64,000 nucleotides of DNA, from contig BFEA01000022.1 of the NCBI GenBank assembly GCA_003427395.1, positions 2,499,448 to 2,563,447 on the forward strand, given 5' to 3'. Shown one piece after another: positions 11,279 through 22,427 of this stretch. The notes beneath the pieces are model-generated. The model did not search any database, was not told where the DNA came from, and saw nothing but the letters and a program-made list of their open reading frames with translations. The stretch comes from Chara braunii (lineage: Eukaryota > Streptophyta > Charophyceae > Charales > Characeae). The position numbers were made by a program, and so were the translations under genes. Position 1 is the stretch's first letter, and every line of letters starts with the position of its first letter.

Positions 11279-12700
11279 TGTGGCGGACCCACCAGGTGTG
11301 GTGCTCCGCCTGGGATAGAGATGGAGATGGAGGATGAGAGTGGAGCAAGATGGCACAACGCAACTCCCACGCGAGACTCCAACGCACGTACTCCAAATTG
11401 TGCGAATGCAAAATGATCCGAAATACAAACTCTGACTGGGGTATACCCCAGCGAACTGACTGGATTGGACTGGCCTGGCTGGTACCGACAGAGGTACCGG
11501 CCTGGACTGGATTACCTCGAATACAACACAGGCCTGTGAGAACAGGCCAAGGGGCTGGTCTCACAGGCTAACCACATGTCTGTTACACGATCCTCGGCCT
11601 GTGATGGATCGCCTAGATACAAGCACACTTCCGCCAAGAAGCGGAACTCTACCAAGAAAAAGAAAACCCGAGTAGTCTAGGATGCGGAGCAAGCTCCATG
11701 CTGAGTCCATGCAATGCAACCTAGGATAGAAAATGTCACAAAAGACAGCAATGTCACAGCTAACAGCCTAAGTGAAAGCAGAAGCAACTAACTAGTATAC
11801 ATGTCCTAGGAAAGCATAAAGTAATGACAACTAAATCCTAGAATGTTGGAGGCAGTAGCCTCAGTCTGGAAACAATTGACTAGTGTATAAGTCGTAAGAA
11901 CAGCAAAAGCAAAAACAACTAAATCCTAGAAATGTTAGAGGCAGTAGCCTCAATCTGAGAGCAACAAAGCAACAACAAGACAACCATATGTCACAGGAGG
12001 AGTGTGTCGCAACCAAAGGATGGGATGGTCTCTGAGGGTGGTGAATGCATCCTAGGGGTCGATAAACTCCTAAGGGCATCCACATATAATGACAGGGAGG
12101 CACATGTCATCACGCTCAATGAGGGTAGGGAACTGGGAGCGAACAGAACCAATGACCCTAACAGATAGACCATCAGGGCGGGTAATGCTCGACTAAAGGG
12201 GTGACCGCTATGGAGGGTCGACTATGCAGGGGACTAAGGGAGCCTGGTATACTGGCACACCTAGATGAAGCATGCAAGGCTGCCTAACTAGGGCGTGAGG
12301 GCCGTTAGAGGGTAGAAAAAGTGATTCGTAAGGGAATCATCCAAACGACTTCTAAAGTGAGGGAAGTCGGAGCTAAATCCGTAAGCTGGGAAGCCAAGGC
12401 AACGCTACGGTCCCGATGCCTATGCATATACCAAGGGAGAGCCCAACTCCGAGGAACCTGGCGAAGGGAGACCATCATGCGACACAACCAGGGTACTATA
12501 CAGGGTAAAGTGGTAAGAGAGTGACGACGTCTGAAGTAGGCAGAGTTGATCGTGACGAAGTCCATGAAGCTGCCGATGATGTCCATGATGAGAAGTTCGG
12601 AATGCCGTCGAGGAAGAGTCGTAACGTCGATGAGCTGAAATGCCAGAACTGGAGTGGATGGAGTATTGAGAAGTCAAGGACATGGGAAGATAAGTCAGAT
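11279..12700 (-). repeat. Presumed 3' untranslated region and 3' LTR of element B
   Basis: Non-coding sequence from the pol stop to the junction with element A. The terminal 34 bases can fold into a hairpin (GGCGGA and CCACCA pairing with TGGTG and TCCGCC). An 88-base unit containing CAACTAAATCCTAG and GGCAGTAGCCTCA occurs twice, at 11828 and 11916. Because no second LTR copy is present, the inner LTR border cannot be placed. Confidence 0.5.
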
Positions 12701-13877
12701 TCAATTGTCGTATCGAGCAGGACGACGACGAGTGTGCTGTGGACGCTCAGAAGCATCCGGCTGCTGCTGAAGGTCTGCCTTAGATGGAGCAGGCTCGACT
12801 TCAGCGGTCTCCTCAACCGGGGGAGAAGGAAGAGGGTCAGTGGGTTGAGGAGGAGCAGTTAACCCAACACGACGAGCACGGTCATAGGCACGTACCAACA
12901 TGCGAGCGTGCTGCAAGTGCTCGAGGGGCTCCCACGTAGCCTCCTCATCAGGGTAACCCTTCCAACGTACGAGATACTCGACGTGGGGAGGGTTGTCGTC
13001 GGTGACTCGGCGACCAATGATGTCTGAAACGAGGAACTCCTGGTGGCCGTCCACCATGATGGGTGGAGGGAGCTCGTATGGTCGTCCAGCGAAACTTTCA
13101 GATGGTCTGCGGTAGGGACGCAGTAACGAAACATGGTAGACATCGTGCACACGAGCCTGGCGCAAGTAGTCGGGCAGCTTCACACAAAAGTTGACCGGGC
13201 TAGAAGCCGTATCAGAACCGACGGCCTGGAGAATGCGACATGGGCCAAAGAAGCGATATCGGAACTTGCGAAGCGTGTCCGTTTCGAACTGTAAGTGGCG
13301 GGCGTCGACAAGCACATCATCACTGACTTTGAATGGATAATCCATCCTCGATCGGTTCGCACGTGCGGCCATGCGAGTCTGGGAGGCGGCTATGTGCTCA
13401 TGTGCGGTCTTCATAATCGACGTCATGTGTGCAACCCAATCATCTAGCAGGACAACTCGTGTCGGGGTGCATTTGTGACGGTCGAAGGAAGTCTGCGGGA
13501 ACACGAGGCTGACAGTCGAGGTCGCAGTAGTAAGGCAACATCCCCGTGGCTGGCGAAACGGCATGGTTGTAGGCTATCTCCGTATAGGCAAGATGGAGAT
13601 CCCACTGTTGGTCGTCACGAACAATCTTTAGGCCAATATCCCTGAGAGTCTTGTTTGTGACCTCGGTCTGACCATTAGTCTGGGGATGGTAAGACGAGGA
13701 GAAGCGGAGCTGGGTGTTGTACACCTCGTGGAACCGTCGCCAGAATCGGCTGGTAAAGCGCGGGTCACTGTCAAATATGATTTCCAGAGGTAAGCCGCGG
13801 TCACGCACAACTCGGTCAAACACAATGTCGGTGACCTCACGTGCACTAATGGCATAGCGGCACGGAACAAAGTGTGC
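12701..13877 (-). pseudogene. Element B integrase C-half with chromodomain
   Basis: The first segment (about 13877-13440) covers the integrase core with VVRDRGLPLEIIFDSDPRF and SSSYHPQTNGQTEVTN, which supply the second Asp and the Glu of the DDE triad. After a frameshift near 13500, the frame 13564-12701 holds the GPY/F-like FGPCRILQ and the basic linker, then a chromodomain: FLVSDIIGRRV, VEYLVRWKGYP and EEATWEPLEHL. Chromodomains on integrase are the hallmark of chromoviruses and steer insertion to particular histone marks. A TGA at the start of this stretch (FMK-stop-AHFVPC) also breaks the frame. The chromodomain core with its aromatic W and Y positions looks intact. Confidence 0.85.
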
Positions 13878-14640
13878 TCATTTCATGAAGCGGTCGACGA
13901 CGACCAGGATAGCATCATGACCGCAGGGGTTCGGAGGACGAAGAGGACCGATAAAGTCCATCGAGATGGACTGCCAACGACCCTCAGGGATAGGAAGAGG
14001 TTGGAGCAAACCATAAGGAAGGTGGTTCGCACTGTTCACCTCCTGACAAGTGGGACACTCTGCGACGTAGTCCTTCACATAGTCCTTGCGCTTCGGCCAG
14101 ACGTACAGGCAACTCACACGAGCCAACGTCCTGTGGAAGCCCATTTGACCGGCGGCTGCCTGATCATGGAACTCTGCTACTGCTCGGACACGTAGCTGTC
14201 CAATGGAGGGAACACAAATACGGGGCTCGTTGGTGCCTTGTGAACTGTGCCAGTACACGAGACTGTTGTCCCCACGAGAGTAGTTTGGGATGGTCTTGCC
14301 ACTCCGAAGGGGCACATGAATGTCGTGATAGTCGGGGCAGTGGTGGTACTGAGTGCGAAACTCGTCGATCACCAAGTGGTGGACGGTAGTGACCGAGATG
14401 GCAGCAGCTGAATCTGCTCCAGAGTCAGGGCACCAGGATGAGGCATCTGCAACCCGATTAGTCTCACCCTCGATGTGCTCAGTGGTGAAACTAAACTCGG
14501 ATAGGTCGCGCCACCAGCGAGCCTGTCGAGGAGTGAGCTTCGGCTTTGTCAGAAAAGCCTGGACAACAGAGTTGTCCGTGCGCACCATGAATGGTGCCCC
14601 GTGCAGGTAGCGACGCCAGTGTCGAGTGGCATAAACTACT
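13878..14640 (-). pseudogene. Element B RNase H end and integrase N-half
   Basis: In minus-strand order: FMVRTDNSVVQAFL and HIEGETNRVADASS, the end of RNase H; then the integrase zinc-binding HHCC module with EFHDQAAAGQMGFHRT and CPTCQEV; then SMDFIGPLRP, the first catalytic Asp of the core. The frame ends at the TGA noted in the next segment. This stretch alone is open for 236 codons, the longest clean part of element B pol. Confidence 0.85.
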
Positions 14641-14769
14641 ACGAGAACCTCACGTTCATCAGCAGTGTAGTTTATCTCGGCGGGCAGGAGCTGGCGGGAG
14701 TAGAAGGCTATCGGACAATCACCTGAGCGAGACTCGACNGTGCCGTCCTCGGCGATGGTAGGAGAATAG

Positions 14770-16366
14770 TCAATAAAAGGCTCGTAAGTAGCTGGATGAG
14801 TAGGCGTCAGGCAGGAAGCAATGGTAGGGGGTAGGAGGTGGGAAGCGAGGGATGCAAGGATGAGAGGAATCGGGGGAGGAGGGGAAAATTTGAGAAAGCA
14901 CAGCTCCTACAGCAAAGTCTGACGCGTCGGTGGTAAGGATAAAAGGGCGATCAAAATCAGGTAGGTGGAGAACCGGTGCACATGTCACCGCCTTCATGAG
15001 GTCGCGGAAGGCGTCCTCGTGGAGGGGTGTCCCAACCCATAGTTGTTTCTTCCGAAGGAGGGTCGAGGTAAGGACGTAGGAATACCTAGCGTATCCCTGG
15101 ATGAAGTTACTATAGTAACTAGTGAGGCCTAAGAATCTGCAAAGCTGCTTGGCGGATGTGGGGACGGGCCACTCCGCAATAGCAGTGATTTTCGCGTCGT
15201 CCATGTGGAGACCCTGGTCAGACACGTAGTGTCCTAAGAAATCCACTTTGTGTTAGGCAAAGTGGCACTTGCTCAACTTGGCGTAGAAGTCATGCCTGCG
15301 CAAGCGGTCAAGGACGCCGCGGAGGTGTTTGAGATGCTCCTCAAGGGTACGACTGTAGATTAGGATATCGTCGCGGTAGACGAGAACGTATTGCTCCAGG
15401 ATGTCCCTGAAGATGTGGTTCATCGCCCTCTGGAAGGTAGCGGGTGCGTTGGTGAGGCCGAATGGCATCACCATAAACTCATAGAGGCCGAAGTGCGATC
15501 GGAACGTTGTCTTCGGCTGGTCCGCTACAGCGACACGAATCTGATGGTAACCGCTACGAAGATCAATCTTTGTAAAGAAGCGGTTGCCTGCTAGGCGGTC
15601 GAACAACTCGTTGGAACGAGGCATAGGGTAGTTGTTCTTAACCGTGTAGCGGTTGAAACCGCAATAGTCGATGCAGAGACGAAGAGTTTGGCATCACCAT
15701 AAACTCATAGAGGCCGAAGTGCGATCGGAACGTTGTCTTCGGCTGGTCCGCTGCAGCGACGCGAATCTGATGGTAACCGCTACGAAGATCAATCTTCGTA
15801 AAGAAGCGGTTGCCTGCTAGGCGGTCGAACAACTCGTTGGAACGAGGCATAGGGTAGTTGTTCTTAACCGTGTAGTGGTTGAAACCGCGATAGTCGATGC
15901 AGAGACGAAGAGTTTCATCCACTTTGCGAGCAAAGAGGACGGGTGCACCCCACGGGGAGTTGCTGGGTTTAATGAAACCCAGTCTCAGGAGCTCCTCAAG
16001 CTGACGCTCGAGTTCGGTGGCCTCGGGGATCGAGAGTCTGTAGGGTGCCTGGTGGTGAACACGATAGTCTGGCACAAGCTCGATGGAGTGCTCGACGTCG
16101 CGCATCGGTGGGATGCTGGCGTAAAGCGATGGGAAAACGTCGTGGTACTCTCGAATGAGGTCACGAACTGCGGGCTCCAGGTCGGTCGTATAGCGTGCGA
16201 GTTCCTCAGCGTCGGCGTCAGCGCGCGACGTCGGGGTGGACTCGATGGACGGCGGAGGGGGGGACGTAGAGATGGAAGCCATGTAGATAGAAGGAGAATC
16301 TGGCTCCAAAGAGATGATCTCGACGTCTGGACAGGGTGGATCATAGTGCAAGAGATCCGTAACGTT
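14770..16366 (-). pseudogene. Element B reverse transcriptase and start of RNase H
   Basis: RT blocks appear in order on the minus strand: [68 protein letters not shown], and VLVYRDDILIYSR. The catalytic box reads YRDD rather than YLDD. An in-frame TAA follows KCHFA near 15255, then VDFLGHYVSDQG and LTTDASDFAVGAVLSQ, the RNase H first Asp, before the frame scrambles at about 14900. A 226-bp tandem duplication (15464-15915) repeats part of the RT palm and shifts the frame. The enzyme would make element cDNA; this copy is inactive. Confidence 0.85.
15464..15915 (-). repeat. 226-bp tandem duplication inside element B RT
   Basis: The phrase GGCATCACCATAAACTC begins at 15464 and again at 15690, and the following 226 bases are repeated with about five substitutions. 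The period is 3n+1, so it breaks the RT frame. The two copies are too diverged to be a simple sequencing slip, but could be two element copies merged during assembly. Confidence 0.9.
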
Positions 16367-17371
16367 CACCGTAAAGGAGGTGACGTCGTTCTGTTGAATG
16401 AAGTGGGCGAACTGCCGAGGCGAGGTGACGGTGATAGTAGGAGATGATGTGGGCATGGAAGGCTCCGGGGGGGAGGATCGGGGCGTCGTGTCACAATGGT
16501 ACCTATAAAAGGTACGCGATACGTTTGTCCACACTTCGTTTTGAGAACGAGAGTGTTGGTCGCCCAATAGGCTTCGGTGTTAGGGAACCGACGAGACCAC
16601 GGAGTACCGAGAATGAAATCGTACCCCGTCTCCTTCACATCAAAATGTGCAGAGGAGCGGTGGCGACGAGACGCCAGGGTACGATCAGTCCGCTCCAGAG
16701 TGAGGAAGAAAGGGAGGTCGGTGACCGTCTGATCGAATAAGCGTTGGGTCTTGTCATTCCCTAGGGTGACGGAGATGGGAGTCAGGGACCCTATCGTGGG
16801 TAAGCGGGCTTCTTACACCACACGTGTGTGAATGAAGTCATCCTGAGAACCGAAATCCCACAACGCTGAGTACACCCTCGTGGAGGTCCCAAGTCGTACT
16901 AGAATGGTCAGGAGGGTGCGAAGGCGATGCAGTGCAGCGACATGAAGGGTGAGTCGCTCCCGACGAGCCTGGAGCATGCTTAAGTCCAGAAGAGAGGACA
17001 CAACATCCTCGTGAGTCGCAAGCTGCTCGCTGCAACGGGCTGAGCGAATGGCTCGACGCGTCGGTAGTCGCGAAGAGGTAGGAGGGGAGACGGTGGTCTG
17101 TGGAGACGCAGACGATACTGCGACAGAGGGCGGAGTACACTCTGTCGGGCCCTGCGATACCTCAACTCCAGTAGCGAGAGGGGCAAACCGCGACGGAGAT
17201 GTCGGGAAGCCGATTGTTGAGGAGGACGCAGGTGTACACTGCACCGTAGCTAGGAGGCGCCGCGGGGATGTGAGGTGCCGAGGGGGGACTGACCACGACG
17301 TTGGCGAGAGAGCTCAACGAAGTGGCGGTCGAGGGCGGCGGTTTAAGGGCACTGCGAGGAGGTATGACCAT
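16367..17371 (-). pseudogene. Element B protease and the stub of the gag zinc knuckle
   Basis: Minus strand from 17371: the first codons complete a CCHC knuckle begun at 39297 (H and last C here). A serine/proline-rich linker follows, then a retropepsin-like segment with YSALWDFGSQDDFI, where the active site reads DFG instead of D(S/T)G. An in-frame TAA at 16813-16815 follows. The later protease blocks FDVKETGYDFILGTPW and [15 protein letters not shown] remain readable to about 16500. A frameshift near 16450 links to the RT frame. The altered catalytic triplet and the stop mean no activity. Confidence 0.75.
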
Positions 17372-19015
17372 TGTCAGGCGGCTGGCTACCAGCCGAAAGA
17401 TCTCTTTAGAAATCAAAATGAGTGTTTGTTTCCTCTTTTGATTGGTTTCGTGTGTTTTTTTTGATTGAGTGCATGATGATTGAAGGATGTTTGGGGGACA
17501 TGGGTTTTTTCTCCTTATACTGATGTTGGTGAAAGCTCGATGGGGCCCATCGGCGCAAGGCAAAAGCGGTGCCGCACGGACAGCGGAAGTCAGAGTATCC
17601 GGAGCGTTTTTTTAAAATACCAGGACAGAGCGGTCGAGCCACTAGGAAACGCGCGGCATGGGGGTCTGAGGTTGCTCGTATTCCCAGTATGGCCTACCGA
17701 TGTGCTACAACGAAAACGTGGAGGTGTCCTTAGAAAGAGCTCAATCACCGGATAGCCTTGGAGAAAGCAGGCACGCGCGCGTCGGAAGGGGCGCCGTCGA
17801 CGGGGGTTCGAGCGAGAGCGGCGGGTGATCGGTCCAATGCCACACAAATCGTGATTCTTTGATCCATGCTCGGTTGCGGCTGAAGGACAGTCACTGCAGA
17901 GACTAAGAAGAGGTGGCCGGCTCGAAAAGAGAAGTGGGCCCGAAAGTGGAAGGGAGAAAAAATAAAAACAGAGGGAGTGTTGCACGACCACAGCTGAGAT
18001 TGGAAGCGGGGAGATGCCTCGCGAGACAGGACTGTATTAATCAGGCGGGACCAAGAGGGAACCGAAGGGGGGGAAAGAAAAGAAGACGGAGAGGGGAGGG
18101 GCTGGCAGGATGATGAAAAACAGAGGAGTCGATGCGTCTGGACAGGGAGTAACTCCAACTGCCCAACGAGAAGATCCCTGCGGAAAAGGGGGGAGATAGG
18201 TGGGGGTGAATGCTGGTGAAGAAGCAGGGAAGCCGGAGCGCCGGGCTCCTCACGGTACGAGATGCACGGCACGATGGCCTTTGGCTGACCAAGAGGCGAG
18301 GGGAATCGGGGAGTGTCCGAGGAGAAAGGAGGAGGCTGGTCACCCAGCCAAGGAGACGGGTGAGAAAAGGCGAGCACGCCCCTCGCTTCTTGATAACCTA
18401 CTAGCAGACGGATTCGGGGAGCAGGCGTATCTCGAGGCTCTCCGACGAGCAAGATCGGACTAAGCACGAAGGGAGAGAGTGACGGGAGACCTGCCTAAGG
18501 CGGGAAGAGATCTGGGAGGTTAGTGTCGTGCGAGGAGTAAGGACTCCAAACGTTTCTTGCGGATTGAAGAGCCAAGGCGAGCCGGAGCGGAGCGGAAAAA
18601 TCGTAATTGGAAGAGGGAGAATGCAGGGGGGGGGGGTATTCTGGGGGAACTGCAAGGGGGTCGACTTATCGCGATGGTAAAATTGAAATCCAACCGTTTC
18701 GCGTGGCCGAGGGGAAGGGGGTGAAGGAGCGGAGCGGAAAAAATCGATCGAGGAAGCGAAGAAAAAGGGGAGGTAAGATCTTCGAAGGGCGTCGAGGCAA
18801 TAGGGAAGGTAGTTACCATCGAGCGGCGGGAAGGTAGAAACTCAGACCGAAAACGACAAAGGAGTAGAGCGGGAAGATGGGTTGAAGAAAGGAAGAGGAA
18901 GCAGGGGAAAGTTGAAAATTTCGAAGCACGAAGGGTAGCCTAAGGGGGCGCCGATGATTGGAGGAAGGATGCCGGTGGAGGATTGATCCAGGGGAGGAAA
19001 GGGACGAGAGAGAAG

Positions 19016-19023
19016 TATAAAAG
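19016..19023 (+). promoter_or_regulatory. Probable TATA box of the element C 5' LTR
   Basis: TATAAAAG in GAGAAGTATAAAAGGGAGATAGG is preserved at the matching place in the 3' LTR (36630-36637). It is the only clear TATA word in the first half of the LTR, making it the likely element promoter, about 1.6 kb from the LTR start. Confidence 0.6.
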
Positions 19024-19401
19024 GGAGATAGGAGAAGAGAATGGGGGGCGTACGAGGAGTCCTTTTCGGAGCGGACCAGGCGCTCTTCCTTTACGTACGA
19101 GGGTTCGCGTTCGGGAGGGGAGGGAGCTCGAGGAGCGAGCGCGAAGTCATGGGCTGTACCTCACACTTGCGTTGCGAAAGCGCTCAGAGGGCTGTCGGGG
19201 AACGGCGTACGTTCGAAGGGGAGAGAACTCCTAAGAACAGTCGTGCGCATTCGGGCACCGGGGGAGTCTGAGCTCGAGTCTCGTGGTGTCGAGCAGCGTC
19301 GCCCGCGAGGTGGCGCCAGAGCTGAGAGGAGGAGGGCGCGAAGGCGGCTCTAAGGGGTGGGGGTCGGTACTCACGAGGGCGCTCGCTAGTCTACCCGCTG
19401 G

Positions 19402-20195
19402 NNNNNNNNNNNNNNNNNNNNNNNNNNNNNNNNNNNNNNNNNNNNNNNNNNNNNNNNNNNNNNNNNNNNNNNNNNNNNNNNNNNNNNNNNNNNNNNNNNN
19501 NNNNNNNNNNNNNNNNNNNNNNNNNNNNNNNNNNNNNNNNNNNNNNNNNNNNNNNNNNNNNNNNNNNNNNNNNNNNNNNNNNNNNNNNNNNNNNNNNNNN
19601 NNNNNNNNNNNNNNNNNNNNNNNNNNNNNNNNNNNNNNNNNNNNNNNNNNNNNNNNNNNNNNNNNNNNNNNNNNNNNNNNNNNNNNNNNNNNNNNNNNNN
19701 NNNNNNNNNNNNNNNNNNNNNNNNNNNNNNNNNNNNNNNNNNNNNNNNNNNNNNNNNNNNNNNNNNNNNNNNNNNNNNNNNNNNNNNNNNNNNNNNNNNN
19801 NNNNNNNNNNNNNNNNNNNNNNNNNNNNNNNNNNNNNNNNNNNNNNNNNNNNNNNNNNNNNNNNNNNNNNNNNNNNNNNNNNNNNNNNNNNNNNNNNNNN
19901 NNNNNNNNNNNNNNNNNNNNNNNNNNNNNNNNNNNNNNNNNNNNNNNNNNNNNNNNNNNNNNNNNNNNNNNNNNNNNNNNNNNNNNNNNNNNNNNNNNNN
20001 NNNNNNNNNNNNNNNNNNNNNNNNNNNNNNNNNNNNNNNNNNNNNNNNNNNNNNNNNNNNNNNNNNNNNNNNNNNNNNNNNNNNNNNNNNNNNNNNNNNN
20101 NNNNNNNNNNNNNNNNNNNNNNNNNNNNNNNNNNNNNNNNNNNNNNNNNNNNNNNNNNNNNNNNNNNNNNNNNNNNNNNNNNNNNNNNNNNNNNN
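19402..20195. other. Assembly gap in the 5' LTR of element C
   Basis: 794 unknown bases. The flanks CTACCCGCTGG and AGTCATAGTCAG match 37005-37015 and 38132 onward in the 3' LTR, where 1,116 bases lie between them. The true gap is therefore probably about 320 bases longer than drawn and starts with a GA microsatellite. Confidence 0.9.
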
Positions 20196-20440
20196 AGTCA
20201 TAGTCAGTCCCAAGTTGCGGGCTTCGAGTTCTCTTCGGTCTCTTGCTCCTTACCTTGGGTCCTAAATTGATGATTTCGCGACCACGCGGGCGGACGCAGT
20301 TGGTCCAAGATCTCTGATTTCACTACTCGTTACTGTCGACACTGAAGTGCTGGTTTCAAGTTCCTTTCCTGGTCCTCGCTGACTGATGGTGTAGGTAGAA
20401 GCTCTCTGGCTTAGAGTTCTCTCTGTGGGTGCTTGCTCGT

Positions 20441-20935
20441 GACAATCAGTCCGCAATTGCTGGTTTCGAGTTTTTTTTCTTTCCTGGCTGACTGTGGCAA
20501 TTGGTCGAAGATTTCTAATTTCAAGTTTTGGGAGCTCATTGCTTGTTACAGTTGGACACAAATCGCTGGCCTCGAAGTTTCTCACCGGTCCTTGCTTGCT
20601 CGTGACAGTCAGTCCGCAATCGCTGGTTTCGAGTTTTTTTTCTTTCCTGGCTGACTGTGGCAATTGGTCGAAGATTTCTCATTGCAAGTTTTGTGAGCTC
20701 ATTGCCTGTTACAGTTGGACACGAATCGTTGGCTTCAAAGTTTCTCACCGGTCCTTGCTTGCTCATGACAGCCAGTCCGCAATTGCTGGTTTCGAGTTTT
20801 TTTTTCTTTCCTGGCTGACTGTGGCAATTGGTCGAAGATTTCTGATTTCAAGTTTGGGGAGCTCATTGCTTGCTACAGTTGGACACAAATCGCTGGCCTT
20901 GAAGTTTCTCACCGGTCCTTGCCGACTGAGCTGAC
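20441..20935 (+). repeat. 163-bp tandem repeats near the end of the 5' LTR
   Basis: The phrase CAGTCCGCAAT-CGCTGGTTTCGAG recurs with GACA starts at 20441, 20604 and 20767, a period of 163. Each unit also carries CTTTCCTGGCTGACTGTGGC and TTGTTACAGTTGGACACAA. The same three units occur in the 3' LTR at 38377, 38540 and 38703. They lie downstream of the TATA word and would be in the transcribed R/U5 part. Confidence 0.9.
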
Positions 20936-21342
20936 TCTGGCTTTTCGGCACTAATCGAGTATGTGTCAACCGTTCGAAACTCCCTGGCGTCGAGTCTTAC
21001 CCGCGGGTCCTTTGCTCGTTACGATCGGTCCTAAAATTGCTGACTTCGGGCTCCTTCCCGAATTTCGAGTATCCCCAGGGTCTTTTTCAAATTAAAAGCT
21101 TCGGCTTGCCAAGTTGCAATCCGGGATCGGTTGGGGACACCAGTTGGAGGTAGGGTCCTGACTATCAACGGGGGGGGAGGAGGCAAATCCAGTAGGGAGG
21201 AAAGGGGGGGCGACTAGTTCCATAAAGTTGCACTGCGCCGGTCCCCGGGCAGGTACGAATCCTCGCCTACCCAACAGTCCGAAAAAGGGGGGAGGAGAGA
21301 GACCGGGTCGGAGGTAGAGAGAGGGAGGGTTTGTACGACAAA

Positions 21343-21360
21343 GTGGCGCCGTTGCCGGGG
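21343..21360 (+). other. Primer-binding site of element C (tRNA-Asp type)
   Basis: TGGCGCCGTTGCCGGGG is the complement of the plant tRNA-Asp 3' end including CCA. Primers of this kind are known from the plant Tat/Athila lineages, whereas elements A, D and E here use tRNA-Met sites. It begins two bases after the LTR terminus, which confirms the LTR border. Confidence 0.9.
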
Positions 21361-21869
21361 ATGAGCATTTCTCCCGCGGCCGCGGCCGGCTCAGAAAATT
21401 CGGTGTAAGGGAGGGCCGGCGTGACAGGCAGCGGTGGGGCGAGTTTTGGTATTTTGCATCAAGTCCCTTTTTCGGCATCGGGTCCTTCGGCGCTCGTGCC
21501 TACTCATCATCGGCTTCAAGGCGGTCGACATCGGCGTATCGGATTTCTTCAGCGGGTTCTGTTTTTTTGTCTGCTCGAAAGTCGTCTACTCCAGTTTTAT
21601 TTGGCGGCCACGGTCCTTCTCAAGGGACATCAGCAAGGGTTATATTGGGGGCTTGTTGTTGGGCTTGTCGGGTGCGAGGGGGTTTGGGGTGTCGGGCTTC
21701 TCCTTGGCTTTTTGCAGGTCCGCTCCGGCCCGCTTGCGACTCCGGCTCCTGCTCCCGGCCTCCGAAGGGTTAACAGGTCAGTTCCTTTTTGTGAGTGCTT
21801 GATTTCGCGAGTGTTTATTTCTAAAAAATTGAAAATTAAGAGGGTGAACAGTTTGCTTGAGGGGTCTGG

Positions 21870-22427
21870 ATGAGGGTGAAGAACAACGAAGGGGTGGGAA
21901 GAAGAACCGTCCGGGAAAATAGTGTAAGGGGGTCTGCTCGAGGGGGAGAGAGAGAGAGGGCAAGGGAAAGAGAGGAGAGAGGGGTCCAAGAGGGTCCGGG
22001 GGAGCTATCCATTTGGGACCCAAGGGGGTCACCTAATATTCTCGACCCGCACGGGTTGTGGAGAGCACCAACCCCGGGACTAACTCCCGCACGGGAGAGG
22101 GTGTCTAGAGAGGGGTCTGGGGTTTCGGTTCTCGACCCGCGCGGACTGACGACGGGTTCCTTACGAGGGTCGACTCCCGCAAGGGGGCGAGGTTCTCAAA
22201 CGGGGTTGGTTGGGGATTTGGGGGTAAGAAGAGTCGTGCTACGGGTGTCGGGGCAAGGGGGAGAGAGAGACACACCTACCTTTCCTAGCGAAGGGGTTAG
22301 AAAAGAAAGGGATACTTGGGGGCCCTTGGACGAGGGATGGGAGGCCGAATCCTGGGTGGACCGGTGTCTAGCCGATTTCTCGGACTCGGACCTGGGGGAC
22401 TATTGGGATTATGGTAACGAATACTGA
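21870..22427 (+). CDS. Accessory ORF 1 of element C, Arg/Gly-rich low-complexity protein, unknown
   Basis: ATG-initiated frame of 185 codons in the leader. It is rich in Arg, Gly, Glu and Ser and contains repeated WDPRG/LDPRG/LDPHG phrases and two TPARE/TPARG phrases, reflecting two imperfect repeats of CTCGACCCGC and ACTCCCGC. The last 30 residues are acidic and aromatic (DSDLGDYWDYGNEY). No domain recognised. It may be a real basic protein or a by-product of the purine-rich strand; the ordered C-terminus slightly favours a protein. It is the first frame of the accessory cassette; 21361-21869 before it holds nothing else I can name. Confidence 0.4.
   Translation: MRVKNNEGVGRRTVRENSVRGSARGGERERAREREERGVQEGPGELSIWDPRGSPNILDPHGLWRAPTPGLTPARERVSREGSGVSVLDPRGLTTGSLRGSTPARGRGSQTGLVGDLGVRRVVLRVSGQGGERDTPTFPSEGVRKERDTWGPLDEGWEAESWVDRCLADFSDSDLGDYWDYGNEY

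Larger units (their letters stand above)
17372..21340 (+). repeat. 5' LTR of element C (contains a sequence gap)
   Basis: It starts TGTCAGGCGGCTGGC and ends TTTGTACGACA, two bases before the primer site. It aligns along its length with 34984-39296. A 794-base run of unknown bases (19402-20195) replaces the part that in the other LTR is a GA microsatellite plus about 950 bases. Open frames crossing this LTR on either strand have no family character and reflect purine-rich composition. Confidence 0.95.

Noticed and set aside
17745-18467. 240-codon minus-strand frame, repeated as a 273-codon frame at 35368-36189
   Set aside because: It is conserved only because it lies in the two LTRs of element C; low-complexity Ser/Pro composition and no internal evidence of protein constraint.
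19283-20213. Frames of about 300 and 275 codons across the second gap
   Set aside because: Almost entirely unknown bases.
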